Part shown: piece by piece, positions 34,870-44,700 of the stretch
How positions within the stretch are numbered: the stretch's first letter is position 1
Layout of the letters: each line of letters opens with the position of its first letter
DNA from: Karalla daura
Lineage: Eukaryota > Chordata > Actinopteri > Chaetodontiformes > Leiognathidae
Assembly (NCBI GenBank): GCA_029224185.1
Contig: CM055191.1
Coordinates: 21,008,172-21,072,171 of the forward strand
DNA: 64,000 nucleotides
Reading direction: 5' to 3'
Notes under the pieces: generated by a model
The model's input: the letters and a program-made list of their open reading frames with translations, nothing else
Database searches by the model: none
What the model was told of the DNA's origin: nothing
Position numbers and translations under genes: made by a program

Positions 34870-37800
34870 AGTCAGCTGCTTCTCTGTTTGTCCTGGTCTG
34901 GCTGCTCTCCAGCAGTCTGAGAGGGTGGACAGAGAGAAATCCCCCTGCAGGAAGTTTGGTCTGGCTCAATCCGTCTGCCTCTCTTTTGTTGTTATCTCTC
35001 TCTCTCTCTCTCTGGCATTTTCCTTGCCGTCGCGTATTCCAAGCCTGTATAAGTGTATCATAAAGCGTGCGATCACACCGTTGATCCACACACATGGAGC
35101 TCATCCACCACCACCCCAATCTGAGATCATCTTGGCATCTTGGGTCTAGAATTACATGACCCTGCAAGATGGAGTGGGAGGTGATGGGGGGGGGGGGGGA
35201 CAAAGTGGACACACATTGCACAGTCTCAAGTCTCTTGGGAGTCAAATGAAAGTGAAACTGGTGTTTATTTTGCCGGGACCCCGTGGACCTCCCTCCGGGA
35301 CTGCTGGCCACAGCCCTGCATGCAAAGTCTTCCCACCGCAGTGAGAGGGTATAATGAACAGCCATCTCATGTCGCCATCTGTATCTAGTGCACTGGGAAT
35401 GATGCAGAAAAGCCCAACTGCACTAGGCACTCTGAGGGAAGAAGATCTGCTTATTTGACCAACATGGTAATCATGCACCCCCGCCCCCCAGAAAAATCTC
35501 AAAGCCAAGCCTCACATCCACGCTCTGCATGAGCGCTTCTCCTCCTCGCTTTGGTCGTCGCCTCATGCATGCAATGCACCGGTTCCTCTGCACTTTTTGG
35601 TTGGGGTGGGGTGGGGGGGGGGAGTGCAAATGCAGCCTCTGTGCTTTCTGTTACAGTAACGGACTGTGAGCCCCTAATGTGGAGCAGCGCTACAGCAGCA
35701 GCAGCAGAAGACAGGGGACAGAGCTTTCCATTCATTAGTCTGCTTTGAGACGTGTCCAAAAAGTCTCTCCGAGCCTCAATAAAACACTGACATGCTCGCC
35801 TCGCCGACTACCGACACCAGCACACCCGTTCTGTCTGTCTGTGTGTATGTGTGTGTGTGTGTGCCACATCGTGCCACCCGTGAGCTCTTCTACCTCCGGG
35901 ACAAATTCCAGGTCCTCCGCGGCTCCCGCGTGCAAACCCGCAGCCCGCTGGCCTCATTGAAGCCTTCCCAGTTTCCTCGTGGAGATGAGGTCAGAGCTCG
36001 CATCTCCAGGTTTCTCCCGCAAGAAAAGCCACTTAATGACCGAAACAGACCAGCAGACATCTGGTCCGGAGCAGCTGGCATTGGAATATTGTAATCCTCC
36101 CTCCGTTTGCACATTTTCCAGATTCACGTCATCTGAAATAGATTTTTTTTCATTTTCTATTACACCCCAGGGACTCAGGTCCAGACAAGACGTTGAGGCT
36201 TGAGTAAAAAGCTCTTTGTTCTTTTCTTCCCTGTTTTTTTTCCCCCTCTTTGCTCTAATGCCTTTTTGGCCACGTGCCCCCCATAACTGCACCCCAGCTG
36301 CTTGCAGAGCAAAGGGCAGTGGTGACCCGGCCGATGCCCAGGCCTAAATCCCTCTGGCATCGGAGTTTGGCTGAAGGGTGAGGACGCTCTCCTACGTGTC
36401 AGTTTGTGTCTGTCCCGACTGAAGGAGGGAGCTCATTACGATACGCTCGTCCCGGGAGAGGGATTGAACGTGCCGGCTATAAAAAGCCGTAACCGTTGAC
36501 AGGCGCACTGTAATCTGCCGGTCAGATACGTCTCCCTGAAGAATGAGGATCTAATTGTGTCTATCTGTCGGTGGAGGCGCTTCGGCAGGCCCCTGCTTCC
36601 CTCTGTTGTCTGCGTGCGCCTGAGTCAGCTCGGCTAAGACGCACCGGGGACGGTGAATCACACCCGGGGAGGAAGGGCCAGGCAGCTCCCGGTGTCCTGG
36701 TGTCCGCAGTCGCTTATTAACACCCGCGTGGCGTTGCCCTGCTGCCTGGCTCCGCTCTGCCGCTTCCTGCTGGCTCCGACGCTCTGCCTTGGTCTGGACC
36801 ACATCTGTTTTTGCACTCGACTCCAGCCCCGTGGCACTGGCTTTGTTTACGCGGCCTGGCCGATGAGGTGTAATCTACATTCTTCTCCCGCCTGGAGGTT
36901 GGGGCGAATGGCAGCGCTCAGGTGTTTTGCGTCGCATGCCAAACAAACGAACAAACAAACAAAAAACTAGAAAATGATAAAGAAAACGCGACACCGTGCA
37001 GCTGTTGTCTCGCAAAAAATCTCCTCATTCACACGCGCAACCTCTGCCCCTTCCTCTCTCCTCTGTCTCTCTCTCCAGTATGGCAGCTGCCTGCAGGGAC
37101 CCTCGGGTACTCCTGGCAAAGACGGCAGCCCAGGACCCAATGGGATCCCGGGGATCCCGGGCATCCCTGGCCGCGACGGGCTCAAGGGTGAGAAGGGCGA
37201 GTGTGTCAACGAGATCTTCGAGGAGCCCTGGAGGCCCAACTACAAGCAGTGCGCCTGGAACTCTCTGAACTACGGCATCGACCTGGGCAAAGTGGCGGTA
37301 AGCGCTCAGACCCGCCCGCGCGCTGGGCCTGTCCGAACCCTCACACCCAGCGCGGTGGCTAAAGGCGGTTGTTGTGCTGCAGGACTGCACGTTCACCAAG
37401 CTGCGCTCGGACAGCGCCCTCAGGGTCCTCTTCAGCGGCTCCCTCAGGCTCAAGTGCAAGAACGCCTGCTGCCAGAGGTGGTACTTCACCTTCAATGGGG
37501 CGGAGTGCACGGGACCCCTGCCCATAGAGTCCATCATCTACTTAGACCAGGGGAGCCCCGAGCTCAACTCCACCATCAACATCCACAGGACATCCTCAGG
37601 TACCCCGCAGCCCAGTCACTGTGTCAGTGGGAAAGGTTTGGTTTAGTGCAACGGAAATATATACAAGTAGTTTAGCTGAGAGTTGGATGTCAGTTGTATT
37701 GAGTTGTAGCTACCATCGGCAGCCACTGAGGTCAAGCTTTCAGAGCCAAAGCACTGGGGCTCGTTTTCTCTCCAAACACCTGAATCACAATATCCTCAGA

Positions 37801-38383
37801 TATGTTTTTCTTCCCATCACCTTCAGCGATCCCTAAGTAACGCAATATCCTGTTTAGTCCGTTCAGAGAAGCTCAAGATAAAAATCACAAAGCGTAGGTT
37901 CCCAGCGGATTACGGGCTGGAAGCGGCAAAGTCCTGACATTTCCACTGAGCACCACCCTCAAATTACCTCTCATAGGTTTAGATTCCTTTGTTGCATTTG
38001 AGCAGAGGAGCCGAGCTAGCTGTTTGTGTCTCCTGGAATTAAGTGGCCGCTGACTGAAGGTGTCATAATAGACATATATTGGGAGAATAAATCCTCTAAT
38101 CCAGGGGAGCTACGAGGCCTATTTCCCCTCGGATATTTAATTGGTTTTAGAAAAGTTCCTCCGTACGTCTTCCTGCCTCTGGAGACAGTTTGGGTGTAGC
38201 CTGAGGTTCATGTGCGCGGTCTGCTTTTCCCTCCCTCCAGTCGAAGGCCTGTGTGAGGGTGTGAAAGCCGGGCTGGTGGATGTGGCCGTGTGGGTGGGGA
38301 CCTGCGCCGACTATCCCAGGGGAGACGCATCCACGGGGTGGAACTCCGTCTCCAGGATCATCGTGGAGGAGCTGCCCAAGTAG
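34396..38383 (+). CDS. cthrc1: Collagen triple helix repeat-containing protein 1, complete
   Basis: Four exons: 34396-34506, 37079-37297, 37383-37599, 38241-38383. Total 690 nt, 229 residues; human CTHRC1 is 243. A hydrophobic signal peptide occupies about 1-20 (LLLLVCLAVPLYG). A short linker is followed by a collagen stretch of about 12 Gly-X-Y triplets at residues 44-79, from GPSGTPGKDGSPG to GEKGEC. The globular C-terminal domain is highly conserved (NYKQCAWNSLNYGIDLGK, CQRWYFTFNGAEC, WVGTCADYPRGDASTGWNS). NSTI is a likely N-glycosylation site. Cthrc1 is a secreted matrix/signalling protein, reported to stabilise Wnt-Frizzled-Ror2 complexes and so favour planar cell polarity signalling. 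It sits directly behind fzd6 in the same orientation. The start has a reasonable context (gaagcATGG) and is the only ATG giving a signal peptide. Confidence 0.97.
34507..37078 (+). other. cthrc1: cthrc1 intron 1
   Basis: 2.6 kb intron. It contains a short GT tract at 34837-34868, a G-run near 35188-35199, and mixed unique sequence. No other gene was recognised; open frames here match no known protein. Confidence 0.85.
37600..38240 (+). other. cthrc1: cthrc1 intron 3
   Basis: 641-base intron between the phase-1 donor TCAG|gtaccc and the acceptor ccctccag. No repeats or genes were recognised. Confidence 0.9.
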
Positions 38384-38710
38384 AGAGCCGGGTGCCTCTC
38401 TGTCGGGGGGGACGGTGACGGCGTGCCAATCGGAACCTCCCGAACGGGGCGGGTAGGGGCGGCCCGAGGGGGCCCCGGGGCACCGCCTGAACGTTTTGTT
38501 GAAAGGCTATAGTAGGTGACGGGCCGATAAGTACTGTGTCATTCTGTCAAGCAGAAAGAAACCCTGTACTGTAGGTGTGCTGCGAGCGGCCGCCATTGGC
38601 GCCACTCCAACAGACATCGTGACAAAAAAAAACTCCAATTACTTCCAAACTGTATTCATGTCACCCGTTTGTACCCATTATTGTTAATAAAGTCGTATTT
38701 TCTACAGAAC
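38384..38710 (+). other. cthrc1: cthrc1 3' untranslated region
   Basis: From the TAG at 38381-38383 to just past the AATAAA at 38686. G-rich at its start. Confidence 0.75.
38686..38691 (+). terminator. cthrc1: cthrc1 polyadenylation signal AATAAA
   Basis: AATAAA within TTGTTAATAAAGTCG, about 300 bases past the stop. A T-rich stretch follows at 38728-38745. Confidence 0.8.
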
Positions 38711-39173
38711 TCGGCACAAACCGTGTGAGTTTTTTCTTTTCTTTTTAAACGCACACTCCATTCAAGTCAGCCACAAGAGAAATACATTTTATGTATTCGT
38801 ACATATATATATATATATATTAAAAACAGACGAGCACGACTGTGGATTGCGACTTGTAGCCGAGCAAAGATCATTCGGACCGGAGAGGGACAGGAAATGC
38901 CGTCGCGTCAATAACTTAAGACAAAAAAAAGAAGAAAAAAAAAAGCACTTTTACACACGGACGCAACCTGAGATTCGCCGAGTCAGCATTCGCACAGTTC
39001 AGGCTTCGTCACTCCGGGCTGTGCAGTGTAAACAAGTACAGTGAGACGGGACGCCGAAGCGCTTCCACCCCTGCATCTTTCCATGGCACTCGGGTCTCGG
39101 TGTGCGTATATGGGAGTCTTTCCAGCCGCCCCCCCCCCCCCTCCTCCTTCCTCCTCCCACCCTCCCCCCCGCC
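38711..39173 (-). other. slc25a32: convergent gap, slc25a32 3'UTR
   Basis: Space between the cthrc1 poly(A) signal and the slc25a32 stop codon, on converging strands. It contains an (AT)n tract at 38804-38820 and an A-rich run near 38920-38943. Right behind the stop (39123-39173) the mRNA strand is extremely G-rich. No canonical minus-strand AATAAA was found before the cthrc1 3' end. Confidence 0.6.
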
Positions 39174-41342
39174 TCAGTTCCTCAGTCCCATGAGGAAGCG
39201 GGACACATTCTCGTAGACCACGAAGGTGATGCAGCAGGCGGGAGTGACGCGGATCACGTTGGGGATGATGCCCTTGTAGAAGCCGATGGCGCCTTCGTTC
39301 CTGCGGGGGAGGGGCGGAGGAGAAAAGAGAGAGAGAGAGAGAAGTTTCAGAAACGGAGACAAAGGGAGAGGGCGTGCGAGCAGGCGGCCCGGCGCCGGTA
39401 CCTCCACGTCCGCGCCATGACGTCGATGACCCCGTTGTAGCTGTTGTGCTGGTCCTGGAGGCGAGCGCGCACCACCTGGTACGGGTACGTGGTGGCCACG
39501 GCGAAGATTTTGGACAGCGCCGCCATCGCGATGTACTCCAGCGCGTTCTGTTCGGACGGGGCGTCAGAGCAGACGGGTCACCCACCCCACCGTCACTGCC
39601 GGTCACTAACTGTCTTCTTCCATTAAAATGGTTGCTTTTCTTTGTTTCCCTTCCCCCCCCCACACGCACTGAACACGTTTCCAGACAGCCTGTGGCTCAC
39701 AGGGGTTAATGACTCACCAGCTTGGAGTCGGAAGGCGCCCTCTTGTATTTGTTGTACTCCCTCTTGAGCTCCTCATAGGCCATGAACTGCAGGGCTCCGT
39801 GCGACGTGCCAAACAAGCCGGGAATATAACCCTGTGGGAGGCGCGCACACACTCGGTAAGGTGACACCCCCAACGACGCACTGCCCGCGGAATAACGCGG
39901 CCCACGACAGCGTCACTGCTGCGGGACTGTCTGTCTGCGCCGTGTTTCACAGGACGTCGTCCTGCCAGGGCGACAGACGCTTTTCATGTGACCTGCCAAG
40001 GTCCACCTGGTTATGATCAAAACCCCAAAGCCTCCGAGTTTAATGCTGCAGTTAACGCAAGCCGGTGGTGCCCTCTAGTGGCGGGCCACGAAACCGTTAC
40101 AAAAGACTCGGGTCCAATCAGGAGAACACCGATTCATTAGGACAGCATCGGCGGCCAATGGAGGAAACGACACAAGAGAACAAGTGTCCAGTGATTTCTG
40201 ACCCTGTATAGTCCCGCCACTCCCTCGTGGCGGTAGATCTTCGTCAGGGCGTCCACCATCCCCCGGTACTGCTTGCCCGACGGGTCAGCGTTGTACTGCA
40301 GCACCAGCCGGGTCTTGGTCACCCAGATCGGGTTGGTTATGGTGAGCGTGAGGACGCCTAGGTGAGGACAGGCACACAGTCGTGACATCAGTAACACCAT
40401 CCACCCGGCTGAGACATGATCACAAGTGAAGCTCGTCGTGTTCATTGCATGTGTTAAACCTTGCTCTAAAATTATGAAACACTTGGTTTGTTTGACAAAA
40501 AACAATGTGTGCGTTCCAGCCCTGTGCCGGTCACGTGCTCCTGATTCAACGAAACCTACTAACTTGTTTAATTTGTCCCGACGGGAAGCAGGGCCACGTG
40601 ACCGCGTGAAAGTGAAATTGCTGGCAGGTGGTGGTGTGTACCAGCTAATAGCCGCTTCCTGTCTGATCAGGGCAGCTCGGACTAGTGCGATCTGGTTAAT
40701 GCTGCGTGTCCAGCCTGTCGTGGGGCCGCTGACCTGCTTCGGCCGCAGACACCAGGTGCTCCGTGGCGCTCAGCTCCGCCTGACGACCCTGCTTGGTGTA
40801 GCCTTTGATGGCGTTGTAGCTGCCAAGGATGACATGGTGGCACAACGTTGGGAAAGCTTTGAACCATTCAGGGAAAACACGTTGTGATGCGCAAGGCGTA
40901 CGTACAACAAGAAGTAGAGACCCCAGGACGCTCCAGCACCCCACACGTTGGGTGTCACCCCTTGGTAGAGTCCTCTCAGACCCTCCTGCTGCCAGACACT
41001 CTTCATACAGTGCAATATACCACTGTACTTGGGCCTCATTTCCAAACCGTCGCTTACTGTGTGGGGAGGAGAGGAAATGATCTGAGAAACAGATACAGTC
41101 GTACTCAAGTGTTTGATGGGGTTAAGTGTGAGGTTACCTGCAAACCTGATTTTGACCAGGTCCAGAGGGTGCAGCACCAGCGTGGACACCACTCCTCCAC
41201 TGAGCCCAGCCACCAGGTTCTCTATCCTCACATGGCTGAAGACCTGCTGCACATGTCCCGCTATGGACGCAGCGGGGACGGCTTCCCTGGACAGGCCAGA
41301 CTCCGGGACAGTGACGCTACCGTGGTTGGGAGCGGAGCTCAT
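39174..41342 (-). CDS. slc25a32: Mitochondrial folate/FAD carrier SLC25A32, complete
   Basis: Seven exons: 41342-41138, 41056-40906, 40819-40734, 40357-40203, 39831-39718, 39547-39402, 39300-39174. Total 984 nt, 327 residues; human is 315, and the fish N-terminus is longer. The three repeats of the mitochondrial carrier family each carry the PxDxxKxR-type signature: PLDLVKIR at about 59-66, PIWVTKTR at about 157-164, and PYQVVRAR at about 259-266. Between them are the conserved GLYQGVTPN, GLFGTSHGALQFMAYEELK and VTPACCITFVVYENVS. The protein sits in the inner mitochondrial membrane. The family is known to supply the matrix with tetrahydrofolate and/or FAD. It is divergent from dcaf13 (839 bases between start codons) and convergent with cthrc1. 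The start ATG at 41342 opens an N-terminal extension before the first carrier helix (ENLVAGLSGGVVSTLVL). Confidence 0.97.
39832..40202 (-). other. slc25a32: slc25a32 intron 4
   Basis: 371-base intron. Nothing else was recognised. Confidence 0.9.
40358..40733 (-). other. slc25a32: slc25a32 intron 3
   Basis: 376-base intron with the acceptor tcctcacctag. Nothing else was recognised. Confidence 0.9.
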
Positions 41343-42180
41343 GCTCTCTGGGATTCTACGTTAACGTGGGTATTTGATGCGAGCTAGCTGCTGTCAGCTA
41401 ACTTCTCTGGGATGGGGAAAGCCTATGATACTATACCACACATACAGCTCACCCGACAACAGCCCGACGCGGCGTCAGTGCGGTCCGCAGACAGCTAGCA
41501 GCGTCCCCATCTCCTCACTGGACCGGGCCACGTTTCTGACAGGCTGCTGAACTCCATGGCTGAGGTAACATGGTCCAGAAATGTCTGCAGAGGTGCTGCT
41601 GGGCGACCTTGCTGCTTCTGTTACCCATAGTCAAGTGTACATCAGCGAGGCAGCCTCTGAGACCTTCACAATAAAAGCACGTGTGACATTTCCAATAGAA
41701 ACTTCATTTTCACTTCTTTTTTCCATACTCAATACTTGATACTCAAGCCAACTTGTTGTTGAAATAGTATTATAACTGTATATACTTATATATTCCAATT
41801 TGTGCAACCACAAGTGATGACGATAGTAGTGTATACTGTCCCCTCTACCCTGTCCCTCATTTTAGATCAAATATTTATACACATTTATCCTTCTTTCATG
41901 CTTGTTTTACACGGGTCCGGCTTAATATATATTTGACTGCCAGTGTTGAATGTGAAGAATCTTGAATATTAATCTGACGCCAAATGTTTTTATTTCCGGT
42001 GATTTCCCGGTTAATTTCTGTGCCTTGACGCTGACGTAACCTGATAGTCGTGCGTCCCACAATGCACCGCGGTCTCGGCACCCCTGTGTATCAACACATG
42101 GCCTGTGTCTGCTAATAGTGTCCTTTTTTTAGCTTCTTCTGAGCTCTGAGCACTATTGGAGATCTACACTCCGGGGCCAA
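41343..42180. promoter_or_regulatory. divergent promoter of slc25a32 and dcaf13
   Basis: 838 bases between the two start codons. The slc25a32 side (41440-41520) is CpG-rich. The middle (41640-41980) is AT-rich. The dcaf13 side has a tight cluster of housekeeping-type sites: an ETS/GABP core ATTTCCGGT at 41992-42000, CRE-like TGACGTAA at 42032-42039, and a ZNF143-type box at 42055-42071. No TATA box was seen. Such a layout fits two constitutively used genes, a mitochondrial carrier and a ribosome-biogenesis factor. Confidence 0.7.
42055..42071 (+). promoter_or_regulatory. dcaf13: ZNF143/Staf-type binding site
   Basis: TCCCACAATGCACCGCG fits the recalled ZNF143 promoter consensus (CCCAYAATGCAYYGCG) at every defined position. 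It lies 110 bases upstream of the dcaf13 ATG, a usual place for such sites. Confidence 0.75.
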
Positions 42181-44626
42181 ATGAAAGTGAAGGTCCTGTC
42201 CAGGAACCCGGACGATTATGTCCGGGAGACCAAGCACGACATTCAACGCGGTAAGATGGAAACTACGCTAAGCTAACGCTACACACTGTGCCTCATATAT
42301 CCCCGTGCTAGTCAGGGTTACACACATGCAGTGTTGGATACACGCTACTTGTGTTAAACCAACACTTTTTTTCACTGTAAGACAATGAAAGTGTGCAAAA
42401 ACACGTCCTCTGGCTGCTTGGATAAGAAAAACACGGCATGTTGTCAATATGTGCGTGCAAACATATAGCCGAAACTTTTTACATTTTACATTTCTCTGAG
42501 GTCATTGAATGAAATGGAATAGGAAGCTTTAATCGTTATTACACAAAAAATTGTACAAGTACAGACAATTGGCCGTTGTGTGGGAAAACAACATTTACAG
42601 TGAACACTGTACTATAAGGTGGTTCTGCTCTACTCTCGCTGTGTGCATGGTAGTACAGCTATGACACTGATAGTGTTGAAGCTGATCGCTGTGTGTTGCC
42701 AGTCCCCAGGAACTACGACCCCTCGCTTCACCCCTTCGAGGTGAACAGAGAGTACACCCGTGCTCTGAATGCCACCAAGCTGGAGCGGGTGTTTGCCAAG
42801 CCCTTCCTGGCTGCCCTGGACGGACACAGGGATGGGGTGAACTGCATGGCCAAGCACAGCACCAGCCTGGCCACCCTGCTGTCTGGCTCCTGCGACGGCG
42901 AGGTGAGCGCCCGCCCGTTCTCTCTCCCTCTTCTGCTGTCGGCACCTGGGCCGGCGCCGCTCACCGTCCTTCCCGTTTTTTTAACTCGACCCTCAGGTCA
43001 AAGTGTGGAACCTGACCAGGCGCGAGTGCGTCCGCACCCTCCAAGCGCACGAAGGGTTCGTGCGGGGAATGGTTGTCCGCTCCTGCGGATCGTCCTTCTT
43101 CACGGTGACTGCCGCCACTCGACGTCGGAAATCTCTTCATTTATTCGCTTTTATCTGCTGTGTGACCTGTGTTCCGCACACTCGCGTGCTGTCCGTAACA
43201 GGTCGGCGACGACAAAACCGTCAAGCAGTGGAAAATGGAGGCGCCGGGATATGGAGAGGAAGAGGAGCCACTCAACACTATTCTGGGCAAGGTGCGGTCA
43301 GAGGACGCTATGACTGTTTCCACAGATTCCTGAAAGCACAGTGAAGTTTCTCAGCTCGATCTGAAACGTGCCAACGACTGTGGGGCCCCTTGCAGACTGT
43401 GTTCACAGGCCTGGACCACCACCGGAGCGACGCTGTGTTTGCAACGTGTGGCCAGCAGGTGGACATCTGGGACGAGCAGAGGAGCAGCCCCATCCGCTCC
43501 TTCACGTGGGGTGTAGACAGCTTCAGCTGTGTGCGCTTCAGCCCCGTGGAGGTAAAAACCACACGATTCTACCCCCGGTGACAGTTGCTCCGTTAACACA
43601 CAGAATGCAGACAAGTCGATCTGGGCCGTCCTAACTAATCTCCCACCCCTGGTGATGTATTGGAAGTTACCGATATGTCTTTCCACAGACTGAACTTCTA
43701 GCGAGCTGCGCGTCTGACAGGAGCATCATCCTCTATGACATGAGAGAGTCGGGACCTCTTAAGAAGGTAGGTCCTCCCCGTCGGAAGCTCCCGGAATCCA
43801 TTCCATGGTGACATGACGCAACTTCCCTCATCTGTGCGTTTCCTGACCGTCTCCAGGTTATTATGACAATGAGGAGCAACACGCTATGCTGGAACCCGAT
43901 GGAAGCCTATTATTTCACATGTTCAAATGAGGACTACAAGTGAGTAGAGGTGCAGCAGTGAGAATGGATGCCGTGGGTCCCGAGTTGACATGTCTGGAAC
44001 AGAAGCATTGTTTCATTATTGTTTTGATTGTTATCGTTTCTCTCATTTCGTTGTCATTCATTTCCCGCACGTCTTTCTCCCATCAGTCTGTACACGTACG
44101 ACATGAGGCACCTGGAGCGGCCGCTCACGGTGCACATGGACCACGTGTCGGCCGTGCTGGACATCGACTACGCCCCCACCGGCAGGGAGTTTGTGTCCGC
44201 CAGCTTTGACAAAACCATCCGCATCTTCCCCAAGGACAGCGGCCACAGCAGGTCGGTCCTCCCCTCGCTGACGCTGACCCCCCCCCCATCGTCGCCTCAA
44301 GCGCCCCGTGCCTTATTGATGTGCAACTCAAACGATCGAGCGTTGCTCGGTGTGGAAGCTGTAAAACGAGAAGAGATAAAGCACCGTCTGCTTGCACAGC
44401 TGATGGTTTCTACGGGAGCAGCCGGTTGATTGTTACGGCCGAGCGTCTCCGCCACATCAAACACGGCCATTGTTTGGTTGCTACGTGACGTAACGGCACG
44501 GGCGTTATTGTTTGTCTCCTTCTCTTTGTGGAGAACAGACGGTCCCAGTCGTTAGAGTAACCGGGAGCGCGTAGCTGGACAGAGTGCTAGCGTGTCAGGT
44601 CGAGGGCCCATAATGCAACTTGAATA

Positions 44627-44700
<74 letters not shown>

